A DNA stretch of 64,000 nucleotides, taken from contig JANSLP010000123.1 in NCBI GenBank assembly GCA_029298735.1, positions 22,354 through 86,353 of the forward strand, read 5' to 3'. Made by a program: the position numbers and the translations under genes. Under the pieces are notes generated by a model. That model was not told the origin of the DNA. It was given only the letters and a program-made list of their open reading frames with translations, and did not search any database. This DNA comes from Ophiostoma sp. CBS 140.51. Taxonomy: Eukaryota; Ascomycota; Sordariomycetes; Ophiostomatales; Ophiostomataceae. Positions 44,201 to 54,437 of this stretch are shown piece by piece (the first letter of the stretch is position 1; every line of letters begins with the position of its first letter).

Positions 44201-45817
44201 TCACTCCAAGGTGAAGCCAATCTCCTCTTCCGCGGCAACTCCCTGTTGACGCAGGCACTGGAGTTCCACATGCGCCGCCTGGGCAAGGAATATCTCGAAG
44301 AGGTTCTTCATGAAAAGATCTTTGAGATCAATGAGATCAATCCCGACACTGAGGTCGATCCTAGCAAATTGCAGCCGGGCGAAGACATCAACAGGCATTG
44401 GGCTCAACTAATGCACTTCACCTACGAAGTGTGGGAGTGCATCGCAGCGTCGGCCTCTCGATTCCCACCCGAGCTCCGCCACATTTTGAAGTACATCAGG
44501 GCTGTCGCCGAGGATCGGTACGGTGACTTCTTGCGGACCGTCGCTTATACGAGCGTGTCTGGCTTCCTTTTCCTCCGCTTCATTTGCCCGGCAATTCTGA
44601 ACCCCAAGTTGTTTGGCCTGCTGCGTGACCACCCGCGCCCGCGTGCGCAACGGACCTTTACACTTATGGCCAAGGGCCTGCAGGCTCTGGCCAACTTGTC
44701 CACGATTGGCAAGAAGGAGACCTGGATGGAGCCCATGAACCGGTTCTTGGCTGGCCAGAGACAGACGGTAAAGGATTTTATCGATGCTGTATGCTCGATC
44801 CCCGCCGAGAAACCAAACACGGCTCCGGTCCTGCCAGCCTCATACTCGACGCCCCTCTCCATTATGGGCCGACTTTCGCCTGTGGCCCGTGAGGGATTCC
44901 CGAGTCTTCCTTTCCTGATTGACCATACCCACTACATTGCCGCCCTCGTTAAGATGTGGATGGATGCCCACCCGCTCTCAGCCCCGGGGCATGTCTACGA
45001 TGGTGACCTCCTCGAGTTCAACAGCATTTGCGTCGAACTTCAAGCATGGTCCGACGAGTGTTTTGCCCGCACAGAACTGTATCGGCAGTCGTCGGATGCG
45101 GACAGCTCCTACCCCATGTCGGAAGACACGCTCGCCGAGTCGATGGAGAAGGCCAGCCTGGCAGACACAGTTAACCTGTCGTACGGCAACAGCTCGGCCT
45201 GGATGGAAAGTGCAGAAGTCAACAGCAGCTACAGCGTTCATATTAGCGGTGGCCGCAATGCACGATTGGCACCACCTGGCTCCTCGGGCAGTGAGGTGGA
45301 CGACAATTGGGGACGCGACCACGAGGGCCGCCAGATGAGCAGCAGTAGCGGTAAAGAGGGCAAGGAGCCCTATGATGTCGGTGGCTCTATCAAGATCCTG
45401 CGCAACGGCAAGCAAGCCCGCAAGTTCCTCAGTGGCATCATCAGCCGCAAACCACGGGCCAGCAGTCCTGAGCATGTCGGTGCGCCTGGCCCAGGCGGTC
45501 GCGACAACGAGTTCGATAAGGACCGCGATCAGGCTCGGGAGTACGAATCGAAAGATCGCGGTAAAGGCCGCGAACGCGGTCGTGAGCCAGACCGAGACCA
45601 TCGTGACCGCGAACACCACAAAGTCTTCCACCACCACAGAGACAAAGACAAAGACAAGGACAAGGAGAAAGAAAAGGACAAGGACAAGCTCTCCAAGCGG
45701 GACAAGTCTGCCAAGTCAGAAAAGTCGGACAAGAGCCGGAGCCTGAACCTCGGCGAGTCATGGGCACCGTCTGCCTCTGCCGCACCAGAGCTTCCACCAC
45801 GACAGAAAGAGAAGTAA
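41207..45817 (+). CDS. BUD2: BUD2/CLA2-type Ras-family GTPase-activating protein
   Basis: One uninterrupted exon of 1536 residues. Residues 1-360 are Ser/Thr/Pro-rich and disordered. A PH-like region follows at about 390-660, then a C2-type domain at about 718-900 (LFRLEKTLNIRVTEAKI, with NPFWREDCEF and PYLSVVLKRVE). The RasGAP domain is at about 1000-1200: LLFRGNSLLTQALEFHMRRL carries the probable arginine finger (about residue 1009), and GFLFLRFICPAILNPKLFGL is the RasGAP signature. The last 110 residues are a charged Asp/Lys/Arg/Glu tail. In yeast Bud2 turns off the Rsr1/Bud1 GTPase to fix the bud site; in moulds it is thought to affect hyphal polarity and septation. IRA-type NF1 proteins are much longer and lack this layout. 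Confidence 0.9.
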   Translation: MEGRSSFGGDRDRDRDRDRPRSLPEHPTSPPPQYASSPQLDHRAGPQLSEAFQASQTTKSSSRTPHLPSLPESPLTPARPSETAAFPPPSVSSRANINTSTITTITTASSTTPDDTIAPVSAPTTMQSTIRAVTPEPLDHRRTVTQDLLDAANAYSSSNSSSTVPPPPPRVFGAMSPQGSPRALSHHGGSTSRRQGVVFSDTMASPFDGPISSSSPPPRPSVFRPRTHTMDGVSLFREPLVPNASSETRNRVGSFSSSGTADSSFRSTTSLQAPPLESLLSYPLIAPTRSSETQATPASAPIGGITASSSAASISSLGGTGFNSSSTSAVSSRDKKTSSRRLIKRSTSRPTSPLVSPPPSVDSLPLPIPTDNANKVLMLMKTLCGRMRGEIEYRNLGEDSWHRGVSYIEEEKGSLMFDAGDHGPFHAAIVADLRGCRVVPTGRPDKDSQCLELANAEATTEIVFRPVVPAEFDLWLAALLCWQQLRLNPGTVASPPPASKPPTSRSASSSTIDSGKRRASVAKVREGAIIKVGKVMLWDKGVATTPRAIVKRPSTRDLKSIQTSWRRVSCILQGNGEFKLMTENDITVLSVVELTQLGRCAIQQLDKSVLDEDYCIAIFPIYAPTSTQLSIFRPIYMAMDSRVSFEVWFVLLRSFTVPDIYALDPAMGNKVYAITDIQAEQEEAIDDDSTPQTPEEQFVELGGNAMVEEPVRLRHRRLFRLEKTLNIRVTEAKIKPRTYADGSPVIPPPKEQKHDKHHSRHHDKSKTNDPDQLIGSYLAEVILDGEVRARTTLKSETKNPFWREDCEFNDLPASTLPYLSVVLKRVEMLSESVAHQLQASLGLPKQGNLFEINYGSVDIPLANLDRGKDHEQWLPIIDDRQQTVGTMLIKVHHEELAVLSAKEYKPVLDMLQKFNAGLTLQIAEVMPGSLRRLSEVFLNIFQVAGTAGDWLMALVEDEIDGIGNQTTMKKMRFSRRLRSNESMESSSDREQLVRDMGRSLQGEANLLFRGNSLLTQALEFHMRRLGKEYLEEVLHEKIFEINEINPDTEVDPSKLQPGEDINRHWAQLMHFTYEVWECIAASASRFPPELRHILKYIRAVAEDRYGDFLRTVAYTSVSGFLFLRFICPAILNPKLFGLLRDHPRPRAQRTFTLMAKGLQALANLSTIGKKETWMEPMNRFLAGQRQTVKDFIDAVCSIPAEKPNTAPVLPASYSTPLSIMGRLSPVAREGFPSLPFLIDHTHYIAALVKMWMDAHPLSAPGHVYDGDLLEFNSICVELQAWSDECFARTELYRQSSDADSSYPMSEDTLAESMEKASLADTVNLSYGNSSAWMESAEVNSSYSVHISGGRNARLAPPGSSGSEVDDNWGRDHEGRQMSSSSGKEGKEPYDVGGSIKILRNGKQARKFLSGIISRKPRASSPEHVGAPGPGGRDNEFDKDRDQAREYESKDRGKGRERGREPDRDHRDREHHKVFHHHRDKDKDKDKEKEKDKDKLSKRDKSAKSEKSDKSRSLNLGESWAPSASAAPELPPRQKEK

Positions 45818-46484
45818 GGTCGGCATCGATCTTCTCACATATATTTTTTTCTTTCATTTTCATTTGTTTGATTTTTTTGCGAGCCTACAGCTTTGCCTAG
45901 AAGGCGCTTATACCTTTTGCATCTCCTATTTTCCGGGATTAGACGAAAAGCAAAGAGTTTGTTTTGTGGGATTATGACTATTCGGGGCTGGTATTTTGAG
46001 TGAGAAGGGAGCCAGCAGAGAAGCGAGCACGCCTTTGCATATTTGCATGAGCGACTAAAATGATTGTCTTTTGAATAGCTTCGTTTTGAACGTATCGTTT
46101 AGCTTGATCGATGATTTTCTTATATATCCCAATACCATATTCTGCTTTTGCTTCTTTGAAAGTTCAAAAAACCCAAGCGATGGTCGCTCCTTCCTTAAGT
46201 TTGAATTGTATAGTGAATTAGTAACCCTGGCTGCATTGAGCAAGAGGTTGAGGTGCGCCTTCCGTATTCATGATGTTGCTCACATCGCTCCTTCCCATTG
46301 TTTACATTCGGCGTTATGAAATGAGATGTTCACCTTTTCCTCGACCACCCCCTGAAATTGAAGTCCAAAATGATGCGACGAGTTTCTAGCATCCTCCCTT
46401 TACCTTTCGCAACGAGTACGCCGATTTCCATCTCTGTCCGACACGTCTTCACCCTCACTATTCTTTACACTCCATATTCTCACA
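45818..46484. other. Intergenic region BUD2 - coiled-coil gene
   Basis: About 670 bases holding the BUD2 3' UTR and the promoter of the following gene on the same strand. It is A/T-rich at 46060-46220, with TATATATCCC near 46122. No gene seen. Confidence 0.55.
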
Positions 46485-47541
46485 ATGGCCGACTGGTCGG
46501 ATATGTTTCAGCAGCGTCTCCAGACGGTATTCCAGGATGATAACCGACACAATGAAAAAGGGTTCGAAAGCCATACTGGCGGTGCCTTTTCCGGTCTCAA
46601 TTTCGACTTGACGCCGCCGCCAACCCACCACAAAGCAACACCCACCGACCCTACGGGTGCCTTTTTCGAGTCGATTCGGAACCAGGGCCGATCGGGTGGT
46701 GGGCAAGCCAAAGCCGTCACGATGACGACGCCCAGCTATGCCGTCGGTAGCGGCAACTATGCCTTCCAGTATGGCGAGCCGTCTTCGGTTTCGTCGCGTG
46801 CCATCATCACACCGGCCGCGCAGGTCATCCGGACGACGTCGCCCACCATGGGCATTGACTGGCCAGATCTGAAAGGCCTGCAGGGTAAGCCAACGCCGGC
46901 GACGATAAACGAAATCCATACTGACTCGTTTGCAGAAAGCTACTCCACTCGCGCCGAGGAGCTGCATGCCGAAGCGGCCAACCGCATGGCCAGTGCCCAA
47001 GACATGCTCGAGGTCGAGCTTGGCCGCATGGCCCAGAAGGAAGATGCGTTCTTATCCACGGTAGCGGACAAGCAGGCGCACTTCAGCCGCCCAGCCGAGG
47101 CTTGGATGGTCAAGGTGCAGACGCGGGAGAACAACAACAGTGGCAGCCCTGTGGAGAAAGAAAAAGACGAGCGGATTGTCGACCGTATTGCTACGATTCG
47201 GGCTGCCGCTGCTACACTGGAGAGTGACCTCGAGAAGCTCTGGGCCGAGTGGGGACAGGGACATAGCGAAGCGACGGATGTACTGCAGGCCATGACGGGC
47301 AAGAATGGCGACGATGAGGACGAAGAGCGAGACCAGATCCTTGCCAAGGCCCAGAAGGAACTTGATGCAGTGGCAACCGAGGCCACCAAAGAGATGAAGG
47401 AGAATGAAAAGGTATGTCGACAACCTCCAAGCTCTAAAACATACATAACTAACATTTCAATAGACATTCAAGAAGGCCATTTTTGCCGAGGAGTGCAAGC
47501 TTGCGCAGATGATGCTGTCGAGGCAGTCTAAGTACGATTAG
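46485..47541 (+). CDS. Coiled-coil protein, not recognised
   Basis: Proposed exons are 46485-46884, 46936-47411 and 47464-47541, giving 317 residues; if the first intron is retained the protein has 334. The first intron (51 nt) is a multiple of three with no stop, but it has GTAAGC, CTGAC and TTGCAG, so I treat it as real; it joins LKGLQ to ESYSTRAEEL. The second (52 nt) restores TFKKAIFAEECKLAQMM at the C-terminus. The first about 130 residues are polar and low in complexity, starting MADWSDMFQQRLQTVF. From about 140 to the end the protein is helical and Glu/Lys/Ala-rich, with heptad-like spacing, so a coiled coil is likely. There is no signal peptide or membrane segment. A structural or kinetochore/cytoskeletal role would be a guess. 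Confidence 0.7.
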
Positions 47542-47800
47542 ATGCGGAGAGAGTATAATGTTGCTACGGGATGGAGAAGTGAGCGTTTTGAGATGGGTAC
47601 AGGCGTTAATATGATTTCCTGGGTTTGATGATATACTGCAAGTGCCACTGTTCTCTGCTTGTCGTCATGTTATCACACAATTGTTGCTATTCGGAATGCA
47701 AATCTATTGTAATACACATGGTCTCCCCTATCGTGGAGTAGCTATCGCAAGTGGCTCCTAAATCAAACAAAACAATGTATCTTCCAGGCGACCGACGTGT
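47542..47800. other. Short convergent 3' intergenic region
   Basis: About 260 bases between converging genes, holding both 3' UTRs. Nothing else seen. Confidence 0.6.
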
Positions 47801-49028
47801 CTATCTCGTTCCACGAGCGCCCGCTGGCGCATCCGTCCGCCGCCGTTGCAACGACCGGCCAACAGCGTCGCGCACCATAGGATCAGCCCGGATGGTGTTC
47901 TGCACCAGCCACTCCTTGATCTTGCCACGCACGTTGCTCAGGACCTCGTCCTGGCCCACAAACGGCGCCATCTCCATCTCCAGCAGCCGCGTGGCATCCT
48001 GGTCCAGTGACCGGCTGGTTGCTTCGAGGCGGTCCAGTGCGGCAATCAGGGCTGGGTCCGTGGCGCCCTTTGACCCAGTCGGGCTGGCTTCGCTGTCGGC
48101 CGTCACAATCTGGCCACTGCGCGTATCGGCGCCCAACAGCGGGCCAATCTGGGAGAAACCAATATACATGGTCAAACTGAGTTTGCGGGCGAGCTGGACG
48201 GCCTGGAAGGGGAGGTAGGGTCCATGCTGTGGTACCAGCAGGGCGAACAGCGGGTTGAGCACGTCGGTCAAAATCTGCGGGTGGTAGGGCCGCGAGATGG
48301 CGTGCAGCTCAAAGACGAGGACGCTCGTCAGGACCAGCCAACGCTCGTACCGGCCCCAGGTCAGGTAGCCCAGCAGTCCCAGTCCATAGAGCGCGGCGGC
48401 AGCCACAGTATAGTAGGGCGCGAGCGTGCGCACGCCCATGGAGACAAAATCGTAGACGGTGGAGCAGCGGTTGGCACCGTTGTTACTGTTATTGGTGGCC
48501 CATGCAACCGAGATGGGTCCGAAGCGGTCGTATGCGAAACGGCGGGCTGGGTCGAGCAGCGTATCGGAGGCGGTCTTGAGGTGGACAAAGTAGGCGTTGA
48601 TGGCGCCCTCGTCGGCGCCCGCCGAGCCAGCCTTGTCGGGGTGATGGAGGGCGGCCAGGCGGCGGAAACGCGACTTAATCTCGCGGTCAGTGGCGCCTAG
48701 GGGCACACCCAAGTCGCGGTAGAAGGAGCCGGCCCGGCGCATGTCATAATCGGCTTCATAGATGGTGTACGCCAGGTAGAGGGCGACGACCAGAATGTGA
48801 ATGCGACGGCGATGCTCGGCGAAGCGTGGTGTGCCGGGCATGGGCCGCGGGTCGCCGGCACGGATTGTGAGGGAGTAGTAGATGGACTGTGCCCAACCGG
48901 TGACGAACTGGAGGTGAAGACAGACTGTTAGAGATGCTTCGAGAGAATACCCATCACAAAGAATAGCGACAGGGTGAACCAACGTTGGGCAAGAAGCTCC
49001 AGCCGACGAGCGAGAGAAGGCCAGACAT
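47801..49028 (-). CDS. Membrane-anchored J-domain (DnaJ) protein
   Basis: Two reverse-strand exons, 49028-48984 and 48907-47801, give 383 residues starting MSGLLSLVGWSFLPN. The short first exon is joined by an intron with a GTTGGT donor, a CTAAC branch and a CAG acceptor. Hydrophobic segments lie at about 51-67, before the J domain, and at about 175-225. The J domain (about 75-145) reads FYRDLGVPLGATDREIKSRF, then the invariant HPD in LHHPDKAG at about residues 104-106, then DPARRFAYDRFGP. A helical C-terminus ends in a basic stretch. J proteins stimulate Hsp70 ATPase; the membrane segments suggest recruitment of Hsp70 to an organelle, probably the ER, but the compartment is inferred. It resembles uncharacterised mould membrane J proteins rather than Sec63. 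Confidence 0.85.
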
Positions 49029-49969
49029 GGCGACGGTGTTTGGTGGTGTAGAGGATGACGATTTCTCGTTGTGGTTTCGTCGAGGTTACGGGGTTATGGG
49101 ATGTCGAGCGTCGTCGGCATCGTCGTGAAGAGAGGTTTAGGAAAGGTCGACAAAGGGTGTGGTGTGGTGTTGATATTGTTGTCGATGCGAAATGTAAGGA
49201 AGATCGAACTACCCCCGTTTTTGGTGCAAAGGTGTCCCTTTCTGCCTTGAGAACGTGCTCCTTCCACTCCCTCGACACGTCTTTTTAATTAGTGGGGTCA
49301 GCGCTACAAGTGAAAGCGCGTTCACTAGCCTAATTGCGCGGGTACGGCCGCTGTGGCCAGGTACCAGTCTGTCTCTCTGTGTCCAAGCTTCAGCGAATGA
49401 CTAGCTTCGTCTTACAGCAGAGGCCCCTCTAGGAGCACTCACCTTCGAGTGAATGAACAAGCACACGGGCTTCGATCGCGCCTTCTTGAGAGTTGGCAAG
49501 AAAATGCTCGTCCGCGCTTCATTAGCAAATCAGGAAAGAGCAGTCTGTAGTGCGCGTTTACGACCCAAACGAGGCAGGGACACAACTGTTCCAGGACAAA
49601 AGGGAAAGAGCGATCGGATAAGTGAGATGTGGAAGATCTATGGGTGAGATGTGTGCCGCGTATTGTTACGTCAAGCCGGTTTTGGGGGGATTCGAGGAAG
49701 GGTTGGGGCAGATGTGGTTGGGGAATACGCCGCAGTGCCGTATAACTGCTTACACCCGGGTCCAGGTCTCCGTCCCCGCTTCCGCTCATCAGTCCGATCT
49801 CCTCAATCTCTCTCGTATTCTTTTATTCCACCTTTTCCTTTATTCTCCTTACTTTTCTCTTCTTTTCATATTGTCCGAAATTGTATTGTCATTCAAATAT
49901 ATCAATCAGGAGTGCATGAAACCGACAAATCGACGCTCATAAACAGAATGCCACTCTCCCAACCATCTT
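49029..49969. other. Intergenic region J-protein / acyl-CoA ligase
   Basis: About 940 bases between two genes on the reverse strand: J-protein upstream DNA and the acyl-CoA ligase 3' UTR. It is C/T-rich on the + strand at 49790-49870. No gene recognised. Confidence 0.55.
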
Positions 49970-51774
49970 CTACAGCTTCGATGAACGCTCCTTGGCCGCC
50001 TGGTCCCGAAGGATCTTTCTGAGGATCTTGCCGGACTGTTTTTGTTAGTTCTGGAACGACAAATAATTTTAAAAAGGAAAGGAGTACTCACCGGATTCTT
50101 GGGAATCTCGTCGATAAAGACAACACCACCCACCAGGCGCTTATAATGAGTCACCCGCGATGCCAACCACTTGGCAATGTCCTCGCCAGTGGCTTTTGAG
50201 CCCGGAGCGCGTACAATATAAGCACGAGGCCGCTCCTCGCCGTCGACCTCGATACCAATCACGGCGGCGTCGACAACATCAGGACGCTCAATCAGCAGGG
50301 CCTCGAGCTCGGCCGGCGCCACCTGGTTACCCTTAACCTTAATAAGCTCCTTACGGCGGTCGACAATATAAAAGGCGGCACCGGGACCATATTTGTTGAC
50401 ATAGGCAACGTCCCCCGTCTTGAGCCAGCGCGTGCCGTCGGCGTCCGTGTGGATGGTGGATGCGGTGGCCTTGGGGTTGCGCCAGTAGCCCGTCAGCAGC
50501 GTCGGACCAGACACCCAGAGCTCGCCCGGCTTATTGGCCTCGGTGATATACTTTGGAGCACCATCACCAGAGCCGTCCTCGTCGACCTCGACCAGCCGTG
50601 CCGAGCAATTGGGAGCCAGCTCGCCGACAGAGCCGAAGTCGGCCTCGGTGTCCGGGTTCCAGTTCAAGCACGTGCAGGTGACCTCGGTCATGCCCCAGCC
50701 CTGGTAAACCGCGATCGCATCGTCGGGCCACAGCTTCTGAACGGCCATGACGGACTCGCGGGCCAGCGGTGCGGCACCGCAGCCGACGGCCTCGACACTG
50801 CTGAGGTCAAACTTCTTGACAATGGGATGCTTCGAGAGAGCGACGGCAATGGGCGGCACGAGCGTCAGGCTGGTGATGCGGAATTTTTGGATGTGCTCGA
50901 GCATCTTGATAAAGTCAAACTTGCCCATGAGGTACACGGGGATGTTCATGTGGGCAAAGTTGGCCACAAAGTACGTCTGGCCATAAGCGTGGTACAGCGG
51001 CAGGAAGCAGAGGCCAATGGTGCGTTCACGCGCGGCCAGAATCTCCGGATCCTTGTTACCGACCGCAACGACACCGGCACAGTTGGACACATAGGCGCGG
51101 TGGCTAATCTCGACGCCCTTGGGCACACCTGTGGTGCCACTGCTGTAGTTGAGGCAGCAGGTGGTCTTTTGGGGGTCCTCGGGCTCGACCCAGTCCCAGA
51201 CCAGGGCACGGCGGAAGTTGCCCTGCAAGAGGTCCAACCAGTGCCGGGCACCACTGGCACCGCCGTCGACGAGTTTCTGCTGGGGCGGGCGGTCGGTCGC
51301 GGCTACAACGGGTGGCGCATCGTCCACCTCATCGAGCACGTATATCCGGTTGTGCGGCACCCCGACAGTGTTGGCTGCTTCAAGGGCAATGGGTAGGCTG
51401 CTGGCGGCCGTGATCAGGAACTTGGCGCCTGAGTCGCGCAGCTGGTGGGCGAGCTCGCGGGCAACAAACGAGGGGTTGGCACCGCTGAAGACGCCGCCGG
51501 CCATGAGGACGCCCAGGAAGATGGAGGGGAAGTAGATATTGTTGCCCGAGAACAGCAGCACACGGTCACCGCGCTCAAGGCCGGCATCCTGCAGGCCTAG
51601 GGCGACACGCTTGGCCAGCAGGCGGTAGTCGGTCTTGGTGACAAAGTGAGTCTCAGGCCGGTCGGCATCGATCATGACCTTCTTGTCCGGCAGCGGGCTC
51701 TGGGATGAGCCAAAAATCCATTGCTGCAGTGAGCAGCGCGGGATCGGCTCGCTGTGTCTTGATGTGATAGTCAT
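49970..51774 (-). CDS. Acyl-CoA / 4-coumarate-CoA ligase-like enzyme, peroxisomal (SKL)
   Basis: Reverse-strand exons 51774-50092 and 50035-49970 give 582 residues. The ATG at 51774 is chosen because the open frame above it has no ATG. ANL-superfamily motifs appear in order: YSSGTTGVPKG (about 209) for ATP binding, GWGMTE (about 359), the hinge region IVDRRKELIKVKGNQ (about 468), and the C-terminal catalytic lysine in SGKILRKILRD. The last exon encodes only 21 residues: it supplies this lysine and the final SKL, a canonical PTS1. The enzyme activates a carboxylic acid to an acyl-AMP and then a CoA thioester. It resembles the 4CL-like peroxisomal ligases of moulds, whose substrates (fatty, aromatic or secondary-metabolite acids) vary. 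No pathway partner is adjacent. Without the final splice both the catalytic lysine and the SKL are lost. Confidence 0.92.
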
Positions 51775-54437
51775 GATGGTGTTGGGGTGGTGTCTAGTTG
51801 TCGTCAATATATCGTGGGTGTTGTTGCCGAACGAATTGCAGTCGACGTCTGTCAGAAAAAGAAAAGGGCTGGACTCGAAACAAAAAAGACGTTTGCTTTA
51901 TCAGGTTCAGCTCAACAGCTCTTCAGATCGGCTTCAACTCGGAAAAAAAATGGCAAAAGTACACCGAGATGGCAACACTGCAGTTGTTTGTACAGACGCA
52001 CTGGACAATCGATAATAGGCAACCGACAAGACTCAACGACTGGTCACAGCTAGACGGGCCTCTCATATATTATATGAACAGAAAAAAAGAAGAGGAGACC
52101 CTTTCTTGTCATTGTGCATCCCCGCGAAGCAGCTCCTACCCCGGAGCTTTTGTGCACAATAAAAAAGAGGAGAAACGCAAAGCTGGAACTGGAACTGGCC
52201 AAACGAAAGGAGACGAAAAACAAGCGAGCCGAGGCTGGCCTGGCCTGTCATGGTGTGTACTGCGTATTGTTTGGGCCATTTTTAGAGGGGACAAATGGGC
52301 AGACCAAGCGACATAAGGGAGGGGGAAGGGGAGAAAGAGAAAGCGAAAAATAGCCCAGAAACCAGAGACAAGGGCACAAGGCGACATGGAAGAACGGGTG
52401 GCCAGGATAGGATGGAACAATCAATACAACGCTAGCTCTGAGCAGCTGCCCTTCTTTCCTTTTTGCTTTCCTTCTCTCTTTCCCTTTTCATTTTTGCTTC
52501 GAATTCCGCATCTTCGCCAGACAGGGAAAGGACGATCAGTCACGACGTATCCTCGAGAAAGCACACCCAACCCCCGGTCATCTCGCAAGCTGAACGCACA
52601 AAAAGAGCAAGCACGACCGTTGTACAACAAGAGTCGAGACACGGGAAGGCGCACACTGATGACAGGTACGCCTTCCTCAAGCGAGGGCTGCTGTTTGGTC
52701 TTGGTGAGGTAATTGGAACCCATTCCCTCTTCTTCGACGTATCTCTCCTGTTCCTTCTTTCCTTCCTGTTACGAGTATTTCGTACTGCTCCTCGCTCTTC
52801 ATTGTCCATTCTCCATACAAGTGCAAAAGCAAGTCGGCCGCGGACCGCCTCCTCACGCTAGAAGTCCATCTGCCCCGGAATTTGGGCGCAGTGTGGCCCC
52901 CTCTTCAGATACGCCCAAAGACACTTATGCCGTGCGTTCCTTCCTCCCATTCCCCGCTCTCCGCTCTTGTTAGCTTTTTAGTTTCACTGCTTCAATAGCA
53001 TTCCCCGGATTCACGGTTTCCTGTTTGGGAAAGGCCTCAAGTACTCAAGGCCACCTCTCTCTCTTTCCGCTTGGCTCTTGCTCCTCCTTCCGAGCTACTC
53101 TCCGACGTTCTTGCGTCTTGGCCTCTCCTCTTTCAAGGCAGGCAAGCTGGACAGTGGGTCCCTCTTCAAAACGCATTGAAGAAAATGCTATCCGGTATTG
53201 ATCTCGGGACACTGCTCGGACGCTGCAACGGTGTCTATCTGGGCGGTGTAACTTTGACAGGAGAATACATTGTACTTTTAATCTTCCCCTCCTCGCGATT
53301 ATCACGTGGCTCCGAATCGATACAGACCTGACCAAAGAGCCGCAATCTGTAACGCAACCCGCAATTTGTAAAGACGCCGCAATGCCGTCTTCCGGCCTCC
53401 GTAGAGTCCGTCTTCATTTTGCCCTCTTTATTTCATCATTGCAACCACCGCAATCACCATCCATCATTCCCCCACTCACTCTCCTCGTTTTCGCTTTCAC
53501 CAAAATGCCCTTTTGCCCCCACACTATCGCAAGCCGAGGTTGACCCTTTTGCTCTTTGCAAGTAAAATGCGGAGAAGAAAGAGGGCCAGTGCAAGTGCGG
53601 AGCGGTAAGGCCGGAAGTGATCGACACTATTTTGTGTGAATAGCTCCAGTTCAGGCACGACGGAAAACAGGAATTGTCTTATCCGATAATTTGTCTACGT
53701 ACGGAGTACTCATGGAGCTTCCTCTTCTTGTTTATCAGTCTCCACCTGTGTATGTCTGATGGATCGATCTCCTCTTGCAAACCGGGAAACTGCACCGTCA
53801 TGAAGCGCAGGATTTACGATGCCGGCAGTCATCTTTTCGATGCGGCTCTATGTAGTCACAGTTATCGCAATTATCACAAAGTTCACAGCATGCATATGGA
53901 GGAGGATTGAATAGTTAAACTTGCAGGAGACCCCTTTCAGGCTTCTCTGCTTGTAGAGTGTATTATTGTTTAGAGCGTGCGTTTGCCATGTCTGGTCGTC
54001 GACTCTTTTTGAGCTATACAAATTACATCCCAAGGTCATGTAATTCCGACAAGATTGCCTTCATACTTTCTTGCCCATCCCCCCGTTATGTTCACCTGTC
54101 AACCCACAAAAAGGTAAATAGAGAAAAAGAAAAGAGAAGAAGAGGCTAATAAAAAAGAGTATAGGTAAGGTAAAAAGACAAGAGAAAAAGAAAACTGAAA
54201 ACTCCTCAACCGGTTTGCCGATCTGGCCGGGGTATATTGAGAAAAAGAAAAGAAGAAAGGAAAATGAGAACGAAAGAAAAGAGAAAAGAGAGTCATCATA
54301 AGTAGAGAGAGAAGGTGATTGGGTCGTGTCGTAAAAGATAAAAGAACGAAGAAAACGAGAAAACGTGAGGGTATTAAAACAGATAACAAAAGCAGTCATC
54401 AAGAAGAAGAGAAAGAAAATAAGAGAAGAGGGCATCA
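51775..54437. other. 2.7-kb intergenic region
   Basis: Upstream DNA of the acyl-CoA ligase and downstream DNA of the LIM gene. From 54110 to 54430 the + strand is nearly pure purine, so the LIM 3' UTR is pyrimidine-rich in the sense direction. A TACGGAGTACT motif lies at 53700-53710 and a CACGTG near 53303. No convincing ORF or RNA gene. Confidence 0.5.

Noticed and set aside
50449..51396. 315-codon antisense ORF across the acyl-CoA ligase
   Set aside because: Shadow frame; the sense strand carries all ANL motifs in order.
51775..51807. Upstream extension of the acyl-CoA ligase ORF
   Set aside because: The extension starts with TTG; the ATG at 51774 is the first usable start.
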